8,193 bases of DNA, taken from contig CAKQKQ010000081.1 in the NCBI GenBank assembly GCA_934249265.1, forward strand, positions 1 to 8,193, written 5' to 3'. Origin of the DNA: an uncultured Clostridia bacterium. Lineage in GTDB: Bacteria; Bacillota; Clostridia; Christensenellales; Borkfalkiaceae. Within the stretch, counting starts at the first letter, position 1. Every line of letters starts with the position of its first letter. The position numbers and the translations under genes are program-made. Under the pieces are notes generated by a model. The model was not told the DNA's origin. It saw only the letters and a list, made by a program, of their open reading frames with translations, and made no database searches. Shown piece after piece: positions 1 through 5,407 of this stretch.

Positions 1-163
1 TCGTAACGCCGTCGTTGGTGATCAGCGGTGTGCCGTACTTTTTATCGAGTACAACGTTTCTTCCTTTAGGTCCGAGTGTGATTTTTACTGTATCTGCAAG
101 AGTATTTACGCCTTTTTCAAGAGCCTTTCTGGCGTCTTCTCCGTATTTAATTTGTTTTGCCAT
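1..163 (-). CDS. groEL: Chaperonin GroEL (Hsp60), N-terminal fragment cut by window edge
   Basis: This is the large chaperonin subunit, whose 14-mer ring encloses and refolds cytosolic proteins with ATP and the GroES lid. Only the first 54 residues lie in the window; the gene runs off the left edge. The visible part is diagnostic. It opens MAKQIKYGEDARKALEKG and carries the nucleotide-binding stretch TLGPKGRNVVLD at residues 29-40, followed by PLITNDGVT at 46-54, whose Asp51 matches the aspartate needed for ATP hydrolysis in E. coli GroEL. The start is the ATG complementary to 161-163, preceded by an AAGGAGG ribosome binding site at 174-180. It lies 19 bases downstream of the groES stop, so the two are co-transcribed from the CIRCE-controlled promoter. 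Nothing in the visible part is unusual. Confidence 0.97.
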   Translation of the reverse strand, partial: MAKQIKYGEDARKALEKGVNTLADTVKITLGPKGRNVVLDKKYGTPLITNDGVT

Positions 164-182
164 TATGATTTTACCTCCTTAA

Positions 183-470
183 TTATTCTTCTACAATAGC
201 AAGAATTTCCGATTGACTTACGATAATGTATTTTTCTCCGTCAACCTTTACTTCCGAACCCGCATATTTGGGTACAATAACGGTTTCGCCTACTTTAACT
301 TGCATATTTACTTCTTTTCCGTCAATCGTTCCGCCGGGTCCGACGGCAATTACGGTTGCGGTTTGCTGCTTTTCTTGCGCTGCGGAAGTGAGAATAAATC
401 CGCTTGCGGTTGTTTTTTCGTTTTCGGTGGCTTTAAGCACCACTTTGTCGAATAACGGTTTGATTTTCAT
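183..470 (-). CDS. groES: Co-chaperonin GroES (Hsp10)
   Basis: GroES forms the heptameric lid that caps GroEL and encloses the folding chamber. The 95-residue product has the usual length. It begins MKIKPLFDKVVLK, where most homologues have DRV rather than DKV. The mobile loop that binds GroEL lies at about residues 16-32 and contains SGFIL at 23-27, in place of the commoner GGI(V/I)L. VIAVGPGG follows, then the second half with VIVPKYAGSEVKVDGEKY and the C-terminal SEILAIVEE, all typical of bacterial GroES. The ATG (complement of 468-470) is preceded by GGAGG at 481-485, ten bases away. It is the first gene of the groES-groEL operon and sits directly behind a CIRCE operator and a sigma-A promoter, so repression by HrcA and heat induction are expected. 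Confidence 0.98.
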   Translation of the reverse strand: MKIKPLFDKVVLKATENEKTTASGFILTSAAQEKQQTATVIAVGPGGTIDGKEVNMQVKVGETVIVPKYAGSEVKVDGEKYIIVSQSEILAIVEE

Positions 471-498
471 ATATAATAAACCTCCAATATTTACTTGG

Positions 499-525
499 TT
501 AGCACTCTCATCTCGAGTCTGCTAA
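499..525 (-). promoter_or_regulatory. CIRCE operator (HrcA binding site)
   Basis: An inverted repeat of two 9-base arms with the characteristic 9-base spacer. On the plus strand the left arm TTAGCACTC (499-507) matches the CIRCE consensus perfectly, while the right arm GTCTGCTAA (517-525) matches GAGTGCTAA at 7 of 9 positions. It lies immediately downstream of the groES -10 box and covers the expected transcription start, the usual place for HrcA repression. HrcA itself is not in the window. Confidence 0.93.
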
Positions 526-529
526 TATA

Positions 530-557
530 ATTATATACATTACGGCGCAAATGTCAA
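530..557 (-). promoter_or_regulatory. Sigma-A promoter of the groES-groEL operon
   Basis: Read on the minus strand, a perfect TTGACA -35 box (complement of 552-557) is followed by a 16-base spacer and a perfect TATAAT -10 box (complement of 530-535). The expected start falls a few bases downstream, inside the CIRCE repeat. A near-consensus strong promoter held down by a repressor is the standard arrangement for class I heat-shock genes in Bacillota. Confidence 0.88.
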
Positions 558-627
558 TAGAAAAACGTGAAAATAATGTAAAAATTTTGTAGAATAGGCA
601 AATAAATTATCAATTCGCAAAAAAATA

Positions 628-656
628 TTGATTATAAACGTAAAATATGTTATCAT
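628..656 (+). promoter_or_regulatory. Putative sigma-A promoter of the deaminase-cyclophilin unit
   Basis: TTGATT (628-633), a 17-base spacer and TATCAT (651-656) match the -35 and -10 consensus at 4 of 6 and 5 of 6 positions. The predicted start lies about 30 bases before the ATG at 694, leaving a short leader. It diverges from the groES promoter 70 bases away. No other feature explains this position, but the surrounding sequence is AT-rich, so chance matches are possible. Confidence 0.6.
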
Positions 657-693
657 TATTTATGTAAACGAGATAATTTGCGGAGGAAACGTA

Positions 694-1155
694 ATGAATA
701 AATGGGATTATAGATTTATGTCTTTGGCTCAAGACGTTGCCAAGTGGTCGAGTTGTTTTCAAGAAAACAGACAAATCGGCGCGATTATCGTAAAGGATAA
801 AAGGATAATCGCAACTGGCTATAACGGCGCGCCCGCGGGCGTAATCAGTTGTAAAGACAGAGGAGAGTGCTTGCGCAGAGAAATGAATATCGCAAGCGGC
901 ACAAGGCAAGAAATTTGTTATGCCGTGCATGCCGAGCAAAACGCAATTGCTCAAGCCGCAAAAATCGGCATAGCGGTTGACGGATCTACGCTTTATTGTA
1001 CTCATCAACCGTGCGTTATATGCTCTAAAATGATTATCAATTCGGGCATTAGAAGAATTGTCTATAAATACGGTTATCCCGACGAATTTTCTCTAAAATT
1101 ACTTTCCGAAGCAAACGTAACGGTAGAACAAATGTCCGACGAGGAGGAAAAATAA
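694..1155 (+). CDS. dCMP deaminase family protein (zinc-dependent; ComEB-like)
   Basis: Probable deoxycytidylate deaminase, converting dCMP to dUMP for thymidylate synthesis in the cytosol. The 153-residue product shows the cytidine/deoxycytidylate deaminase zinc signature: HAEQN at 79-83 (His79 zinc ligand, Glu81 proton shuttle) and PCVIC at 106-110 (Cys107 and Cys110 ligands). Residues 42-47 (GYNGAP) and the CKDRGECLRRE stretch at 53-63 are typical of the dCMP branch rather than of cytidine or tRNA-adenosine deaminases; the cysteines there may help bind a second metal, as in known dCMP deaminases. The ATG at 694 was chosen because GGAGG (682-686) lies seven bases before it and homologues begin close to the W-D-Y-F-M motif; an in-frame codon at 628 would add 22 residues that do not fit the family and would overlap the promoter. 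It abuts the cyclophilin gene. Substrate is inferred from family resemblance. Confidence 0.9.
   Translation: MNKWDYRFMSLAQDVAKWSSCFQENRQIGAIIVKDKRIIATGYNGAPAGVISCKDRGECLRREMNIASGTRQEICYAVHAEQNAIAQAAKIGIAVDGSTLYCTHQPCVICSKMIINSGIRRIVYKYGYPDEFSLKLLSEANVTVEQMSDEEEK
1141..1147 (+). promoter_or_regulatory. Ribosome binding site of the cyclophilin gene inside the deaminase gene
   Basis: GAGGAGG encodes part of the acidic EEE tail of the deaminase and also sits eight bases before the ATG at 1156. The two genes share a TAAATG stop-start junction with no spacer, so their translation is probably coupled. Confidence 0.8.
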
Positions 1156-1674
1156 ATGAACCCAATAGTAACCATTGAAACCGAAAACGGAAAACAAATT
1201 AAAATAGAACTTTATCCCGAATATGCGCCCAACACGGTGAATAATTTTATTTCGCTTGTGAAAAAGGGCTTTTACGACGGACTGATATTCCACAGAATAA
1301 TTTACGGATTTATGATTCAAGGCGGCGACCCGACGGGTACTGGTACGGGCGGTCCGGGGTATCAAATCAAGGGCGAATTTGCCGCAAACGGATTTAAACA
1401 AAACAAATTGCGTCATTTGCGCGGAGTAATTTCCATGGCGAGAAGTATGTTTTACAATACTGCCGGTTCGCAATTTTTCATCATGCATAAAAACGCGCCG
1501 CACCTCGACGGAGACTATGCCGCATTCGGCAAAGTAATCGAAGGTATGGACGTTGTGGACGAAATCGCTTCGGTAAAGACCGATTATCAAGACAGACCGT
1601 TGGAAAAACAAGCGATAAAACGCGCCACAGTCGAGACGTTCGGCGTAGAATATCCCGACCCCGTAAGGGCGTAA
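1156..1674 (+). CDS. ppiB: Cyclophilin-type peptidyl-prolyl cis-trans isomerase
   Basis: This enzyme speeds cis-trans isomerisation of X-Pro bonds during protein folding. The 172-residue product is essentially one cyclophilin domain without signal peptide or membrane segment, so it should be cytosolic. The core reads FHRIIYGFMIQGGDPTGTG from 45 to 63, giving the catalytic Arg47 and pocket residues Phe52 and Gln55 (human CypA Arg55, Phe60, Gln63). AGSQFFI at 103-109 and HLDGDYAAFGKV at 116-127 complete the site. His116 replaces the tryptophan (CypA Trp121) that contacts cyclosporin, a frequent bacterial substitution that usually means weak drug binding. The ATG directly follows the deaminase stop codon, with its Shine-Dalgarno inside that gene. 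An intrinsic terminator follows 32 bases after the stop. The link with a nucleotide-metabolism enzyme looks like operon convenience rather than shared function. Confidence 0.95.
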   Translation: MNPIVTIETENGKQIKIELYPEYAPNTVNNFISLVKKGFYDGLIFHRIIYGFMIQGGDPTGTGTGGPGYQIKGEFAANGFKQNKLRHLRGVISMARSMFYNTAGSQFFIMHKNAPHLDGDYAAFGKVIEGMDVVDEIASVKTDYQDRPLEKQAIKRATVETFGVEYPDPVRA

Positions 1675-1706
1675 AAATTTTTCGCAATAATTCGCAACAA
1701 ATTTTC

Positions 1707-1736
1707 GACCTCTTTTAAAAGAGGTCTTTTCTTTTT
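1707..1736 (+). terminator. Rho-independent terminator after the cyclophilin gene
   Basis: A perfect 20-base palindrome (1707-1726) folds into GACCTCTT paired with AAGAGGTC around a TTAA loop. It is followed by TTTTCTTTTT (1727-1736). The stem is short but fully paired and the U-tract is on the plus strand only, so it terminates the deaminase-cyclophilin unit. Confidence 0.9.
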
Positions 1737-1742
1737 ATAAAT

Positions 1743-1775
1743 CGCTTTGTTAAGTTTTATGCGCTTTATTAAGTT
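1743..1775. repeat. Direct repeat of 14 bases, 19-base period
   Basis: CGCTTTGTTAAGTT (1743-1756) recurs as CGCTTTATTAAGTT (1762-1775), identical at 13 of 14 positions and offset by 19 bases. It lies just past the terminator and well upstream of the next promoter. A two-turn spacing is compatible with paired protein binding, but a chance tandem duplication in AT-rich spacer cannot be excluded. Confidence 0.6.
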
Positions 1776-1845
1776 GCGAAAATTCAAGTAAGTATGTAAA
1801 ATTTTTAAAAGGTGTTTAGCAAGGATATTAAAAATCCGAAAAATA

Positions 1846-1873
1846 GGCTAAAAACGCATAAACCGGCTAAAAA
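1846..1873. repeat. Direct repeat GGCTAAAAA, 19-base period
   Basis: GGCTAAAAA occurs at 1846-1854 and again at 1865-1873, offset by 19 bases, the same period as the repeat pair at 1743-1775 although the sequences are unrelated. It is short, so the significance is modest. Confidence 0.45.
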
Positions 1874-1899
1874 TTTATCGTAAACTAATTAAAAATTTT

Positions 1900-1938
1900 A
1901 TCATATGCAAAGCAAATGATTATCGCGTGCGCATATGC
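1900..1938. repeat. Hairpin and palindrome cluster upstream of the FAD-enzyme promoter
   Basis: ATCATATGC (1900-1908) can pair with GCAAATGAT (1912-1920) around an AAA loop, with one mismatch in nine. The first arm can instead pair with GCATATG at 1931-1937 (CATATGC at 1902-1908), and GCATATGC (1931-1938) is itself a perfect 8-base palindrome. There is no U-tract, so this is not a terminator. An operator site ahead of the promoter at 1975 is possible but unproven. Confidence 0.4.
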
Positions 1939-1974
1939 TTATAAAATAATATATTAAATAAAATAATAAAAGCA

Positions 1975-2003
1975 TTTACTTATAATTAAATTTATGTTAA
2001 AAT
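1975..2003 (+). promoter_or_regulatory. Putative promoter of the FAD enzyme-glycosyltransferase-dxs cluster
   Basis: TTTACT (1975-1980), a 17-base spacer and TAAAAT (1998-2003), with TG one base before the -10 box (extended -10), resemble a sigma-A promoter. The predicted leader to the TTG start at 2070 is about 60 bases. The region is very AT-rich, so other -10-like sites exist nearby and the assignment is tentative. Confidence 0.5.
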
Positions 2004-2059
2004 AAATAAGTAACCATTAAAATATATGTGATAAATTTGCATTGCAAGTTTTATCTAAA

Positions 2060-2072
2060 GGGAGAAGAGTTG
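2060..2072 (+). promoter_or_regulatory. Ribosome binding site deciding a TTG start
   Basis: GGGAG at 2060-2064 stands five bases before TTG at 2070-2072. The next codons read KKVVIIGGGPAG, the N-terminal FAD-binding beta strand that begins most proteins of this superfamily, so this start fits both translation signal and protein architecture better than the in-frame GTG at 2028. Confidence 0.8.
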
Positions 2073-3629
2073 AAAAAGGTTGTAATAATCGGCGGCGGTC
2101 CTGCGGGCTTGACTGCTTCGTACGAACTGTTGAAAGATAATAGCGGCGAATTTGAAGTGGTGCTTTTAGAGCAGTCAAACGTGTTCGGCGGTATTTCTCA
2201 AACGGTAAAATACAAACAAAATCGTATGGATATCGGCGGGCATCGTTTCTTTTCAAAAGACGACGAAATAATGAAGTGGTGGTCAAATTTTATGCCGCTT
2301 CAAGGCTCTCCCGCATACGACGATAAAATTTTGGGTAGGGAAAGTCAACTTTTTGAAGGCGGACCAAACCCCGAACAGTCGGACGACGTTATGCTTGTAA
2401 GGCAAAGAATTTCGCGCATATATTACAAAGGAAAGTTTTTCGATTATCCCGTAAAAATGAACTTCAATACCATTAAAAACATGGGATTTTTTACGACGAT
2501 AAGGGTTGGTTTTTCTTATTTAAAGGCGTGTATTTTCAAAAGAAAGGAAAATTCGCTTGAAGATTTTTACGTAAACCGCTTCGGAAAACTTTTATACAGT
2601 ATGTTTTTCGAGGGATATACCGAGAAATTATGGGGTAGACACCCGAGAGAAATTTCAGCCGATTGGGGTGCGCAAAGAGTAAAAGGTCTTTCTATTCGCG
2701 CGCTTATAAAGGACTTTTTCAAAAAATTGTTCGGCAAAAAGAAAGACAATAAAAACGTTGAAACTTCGCTTATAGAGCAGTTTTGGTACCCTAAATACGG
2801 TCCGGGGCAACTGTGGGAAAAGGTTGCCGACGAAAGTCAAAAACTCGGCGCGAAGATTTTGAAAAATTACGAAGTAAAGAAAATTAATTTCGACGGAGAC
2901 AAAATTTCTTCGGTGGTGTGCGACACGCCCGACGGAGAGCAAATTATTTACGGTGATATTTTCATATCGTCTATGCCGATTAAAGATTTAATTTGCGATA
3001 TGCAGTCGGAGATAGTGCCGAGCGAAATTAAAGAAGTTGCTTGCGGACTTCCTTACCGCGATTTTGTCACGGTTGGGCTTTTGGTAAACAAACTCAATTT
3101 AAAAAACAAAACGAAAATTAAGACGATAGGCAATATCGTACCCGACTGTTGGATTTACGTGCAAGACACGTCGGTAAAACTCGGCAGAATACAAATATTC
3201 AACAATTGGTCGCCGTATCTCGTGAAAGATATCGACGATAAAGTGTGGATAGGTCTCGAGTATTTTTGCTCCGAGGGCGACGATTTCTGGAATATGAGCG
3301 ACGAAAAATGCGTCGAGTTTGCCGTAAACGAACTTGTAAGTATGGGCATAATAGATAAAGAAGACGTAGTAGACAGCCATAGAGAAAGGGTCAAAAAGGC
3401 ATATCCTGCATATTTCGATACTTATTCGCGTTTTGACGAAGTTGTTAATTTCCTCGATAAATACGACAATTTGTATTGCGTGGGCAGAAACGGACAACAC
3501 AGATACAACAATATGGACCACTCGATGCTCACGGCAATTACTGCGGCAAACTGCATAAAGGGAAGCGGAGCAACTAAAAGCGACGTATGGAACGTCAACG
3601 TTGAAAAATCTTATCACGAAAACAAGTAA
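2070..3629 (+). CDS. FAD-dependent oxidoreductase, UDP-galactopyranose mutase/protoporphyrinogen oxidase-like
   Basis: A 519-residue flavoprotein of the amine oxidase/HemY/UGM superfamily; exact substrate unknown. It opens with a dinucleotide-binding fold: G8-x-G10-x-x-G13, with acidic Glu34 at the end of the second strand for the FAD ribose. NVFGGISQT (37-45) and DIGGHRFF (54-61) form the usual FAD-contacting loop. TEKLWG (184-189), then EISADWGAQR at 194-203 and YPKYGPGQLWE at 240-250, are hallmarks shared with UGM and protoporphyrinogen oxidase relatives. The C-terminal FAD motif at 471-486 (VGRNGQHRYNNMDHSM) closely recalls the GR-x-G-x-Y-x-Y-x-x-MD pattern of UDP-galactopyranose mutase. 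No signal peptide or membrane segment is seen, although a basic stretch at 213-228 could touch membrane. At 519 residues it is longer than typical bacterial UGM (about 370-400), so a plain mutase is doubtful. The membrane glycosyltransferase starts 18 bases downstream, which suggests work on sugar or polyprenyl-lipid substrates. Confidence 0.82.
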   Translation: MKKVVIIGGGPAGLTASYELLKDNSGEFEVVLLEQSNVFGGISQTVKYKQNRMDIGGHRFFSKDDEIMKWWSNFMPLQGSPAYDDKILGRESQLFEGGPNPEQSDDVMLVRQRISRIYYKGKFFDYPVKMNFNTIKNMGFFTTIRVGFSYLKACIFKRKENSLEDFYVNRFGKLLYSMFFEGYTEKLWGRHPREISADWGAQRVKGLSIRALIKDFFKKLFGKKKDNKNVETSLIEQFWYPKYGPGQLWEKVADESQKLGAKILKNYEVKKINFDGDKISSVVCDTPDGEQIIYGDIFISSMPIKDLICDMQSEIVPSEIKEVACGLPYRDFVTVGLLVNKLNLKNKTKIKTIGNIVPDCWIYVQDTSVKLGRIQIFNNWSPYLVKDIDDKVWIGLEYFCSEGDDFWNMSDEKCVEFAVNELVSMGIIDKEDVVDSHRERVKKAYPAYFDTYSRFDEVVNFLDKYDNLYCVGRNGQHRYNNMDHSMLTAITAANCIKGSGATKSDVWNVNVEKSYHENK

Positions 3630-3647
3630 TTCGTCGGAGAATTTTAT

Positions 3648-5396
3648 ATGGAAAATTGCGTTGAAAATTTAGACGAAAACAAAGCGTTTAAAAGTTTTAC
3701 TTTTATAAAAAAACATCCTATTTGGTCGCTTTTTATCGCATATATAGTGTTTACGGCGTCAACTTTCGGAAATATGTATACCTTATCGACGTTCGGACTT
3801 TGCGTTTTGTCTGTTGCGACTATTGCGGCGTATGCGTATTTGGCGTATAAAATCGTAAAAAGCAATGATTTTAAAGGAATAAACGCCGCGCTTTATTATA
3901 GCGTTATTATATTGTTTTCGGTTTTATTGTGTTGTTTTTTCTGTATTACGGCAAAAAACAAACAGCATTTGTTTGCGTTTTTTATCGCGGTTGTACTTAT
4001 TTTTGCATATTTGGCTGTTTGCGTGTATACCGAAATCAAACAAAAGACGTTTTCTATTGATACGGTAGTTGCGGCGATATTTATTCTCGCTTACTTTTTT
4101 AGGTTGTTTTACGTGTTGTATACGGGTTATGGCACGCGTCAGCACGATTTGTATTTAAAAAGCGAAAAAGGGCATTTTTATTACGTTAAATACATTTACG
4201 AAAATTTTTCTTTGCCTAAAGAAAATATAATGACTTCGCAAATGTATCACCCGCCGTTTCATCATATCGTTTGCGCGGCGGCATTGAGGTTTTGGACGCT
4301 TTTCGGCGTAGAGTATATCGTCGCTTATGAAGGCTTGCAAATACTTACGCTCACCGAATCGATGATTACTTTGTATGTGTGCTATCGCATACTTAAAGAA
4401 GTAGGACTTAAAAACACGGGGCTGATTATTTCGCTTTGTGTTTTGGCGGTTCACCCGACGTTTATTTTGTTATCCGGTTCGCTCAACAACGATAATTTGT
4501 CGGTTATGCTTGCGATTTGCTCGATTTATTTCGCTATCAAATGGCATAAAAACAAAACATTGCGCAACATTATCGCAATTGCGCTTTCTATCGGACTCGG
4601 CATGATGACGAAACTTTCCGTATGGATGGTTGCGCCACCCATTGCGATAATGTTTTTGTTGTCGCTGTTTTCAAAGACGGAAGACAAAAAAATGCTTGTC
4701 AAACAATTTGTCGTGTTTGGCATAATTTGTTTGCCGCTTGGCTTATTTTGGTCGGTAAGAAATTATTTTTTGTGCGGTATGCCGTTTGGTTACGTGCTTG
4801 AACAAAGCGTAAAAAGCGCGCAATACGTTGGCAATTCGCCGCTTTCAACCCAAACGCGCCACACCGTTTTGGATAGGCTGTTTAACTTTAAATTATATCA
4901 ACTTGAAAGTGTGTTTACGCAAAACAGAGTTGTAAACAGAAACGCGTTATACAACGACTTTAATCCCACGATAGGTATTTTAAAGTCGGCAATGTTTGAA
5001 GAATCGCTGTTTACAAGCATAGAATCGATTTGTACAATTGCTTTTTATTCAAGCGTTTTACTCGCTTTAATATCCGTTGCTTCGTCTATATGGGCGTTTG
5101 CGGTGGACAAAAGCCGAGACGGCATTGTGAGGATAATTTTAGGCGGAACAACGCTTTTGGTTACGGCTTCGTTTTATTTGTTTTGTATTCTTTATCCGCA
5201 CGTTTGCACGATGAGCGCGAGATATGCCGTGCCGGCAATTGCGATAAATATCTTTGCCGTGGGTATGGCGGTGGATAAATTGCAAAACTTGAAAAATCGA
5301 AAAGTAGGAAAGATTTTAACATATATTATAATAGTAATAGCGGCTATATTCGTGCTTTCGTCGGTTGGCGTTTATTGTGCGATACCGTTTAATTAA
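3648..5396 (+). CDS. Polytopic membrane glycosyltransferase, GT-C/ArnT-PMT-like
   Basis: A 582-residue integral membrane protein with about 12-14 hydrophobic segments (roughly 24-42, 47-68, 80-100, 107-127, 138-158, 230-248, 257-277, 283-298, 305-340, 352-370, 460-485, 495-515, 525-541, 555-577). GT-C enzymes of this kind transfer a sugar from a polyprenyl-phosphate donor to a lipid, protein or glycan outside the membrane. The first large loop has the family pattern: RQHD at 164-167 (Asp167 is the candidate catalytic base), GHFYYVKYI at 175-183, LP at 189-190 and HPPFHH at 201-206. SLNNDNLS at 278-285, MMTKLS at 319-324 and SARYAVPA at 523-530 also recur in such proteins. The ATG at 3648 has GGAG eight bases upstream. 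It is flanked by the flavoenzyme (18 bases) and dxs (11 bases), so it is probably co-transcribed with both. Donor and acceptor cannot be read from the sequence, and the segment count is by eye. Confidence 0.8.
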   Translation: MENCVENLDENKAFKSFTFIKKHPIWSLFIAYIVFTASTFGNMYTLSTFGLCVLSVATIAAYAYLAYKIVKSNDFKGINAALYYSVIILFSVLLCCFFCITAKNKQHLFAFFIAVVLIFAYLAVCVYTEIKQKTFSIDTVVAAIFILAYFFRLFYVLYTGYGTRQHDLYLKSEKGHFYYVKYIYENFSLPKENIMTSQMYHPPFHHIVCAAALRFWTLFGVEYIVAYEGLQILTLTESMITLYVCYRILKEVGLKNTGLIISLCVLAVHPTFILLSGSLNNDNLSVMLAICSIYFAIKWHKNKTLRNIIAIALSIGLGMMTKLSVWMVAPPIAIMFLLSLFSKTEDKKMLVKQFVVFGIICLPLGLFWSVRNYFLCGMPFGYVLEQSVKSAQYVGNSPLSTQTRHTVLDRLFNFKLYQLESVFTQNRVVNRNALYNDFNPTIGILKSAMFEESLFTSIESICTIAFYSSVLLALISVASSIWAFAVDKSRDGIVRIILGGTTLLVTASFYLFCILYPHVCTMSARYAVPAIAINIFAVGMAVDKLQNLKNRKVGKILTYIIIVIAAIFVLSSVGVYCAIPFN

Positions 5397-5407
5397 TTGG
5401 AGAAGGT

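Larger units (their letters stand above)
1675..2069. other. AT-rich intergenic region with short repeats, no gene seen
   Basis: This 395-base stretch separates two plus-strand transcription units. It holds the terminator of the upstream unit (1707-1736), two short direct repeat pairs of 19-base period (1743-1775 and 1846-1873), small palindromes (1900-1938) and a candidate promoter (1975-2003). I see no credible open frame, tRNA or rRNA, and no recognisable riboswitch. A GTG at 2028 is in frame with the downstream gene but has no ribosome binding site. Confidence 0.75.

Noticed and set aside
213..525. Plus-strand open frames across groES
   Set aside because: They overlap a certain groES gene in antisense and run through its CIRCE operator; no protein-like features.
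628..693. Longer start for the dCMP deaminase (22 extra residues)
   Set aside because: The extra residues are hydrophobic and not family-like, the upstream codon has no ribosome binding site and overlaps the predicted -35 box, whereas the ATG at 694 has GGAGG at good spacing.
610..1008. Antisense open frame of about 130 codons opposite the deaminase gene
   Set aside because: It is a shadow of the real gene, with no ribosome binding site, no recognisable domain and implausible composition.
1900..1938. Second terminator or a small RNA
   Set aside because: The hairpin is AT-rich and weak and is not followed by a run of T on either strand; no promoter was seen that would produce a discrete small RNA.
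2028..2069. GTG start for the FAD oxidoreductase
   Set aside because: It has no Shine-Dalgarno and would add 14 residues before the Rossmann strand; the TTG at 2070 has GGGAG five bases upstream and starts exactly where the family does.
1675..2069. Riboswitch (TPP or other) controlling the cluster that contains dxs
   Set aside because: I found no TPP-box sequence such as CTGAGA and no helix pattern of a known class; the predicted leader of about 60 bases is too short for most riboswitches.
2070..3629. Calling the flavoenzyme a true UDP-galactopyranose mutase (glf) or a protoporphyrinogen oxidase (hemY)
   Set aside because: Motifs are shared with both, but its length and central region fit neither well by eye, and no galactofuranose or haem genes are nearby.
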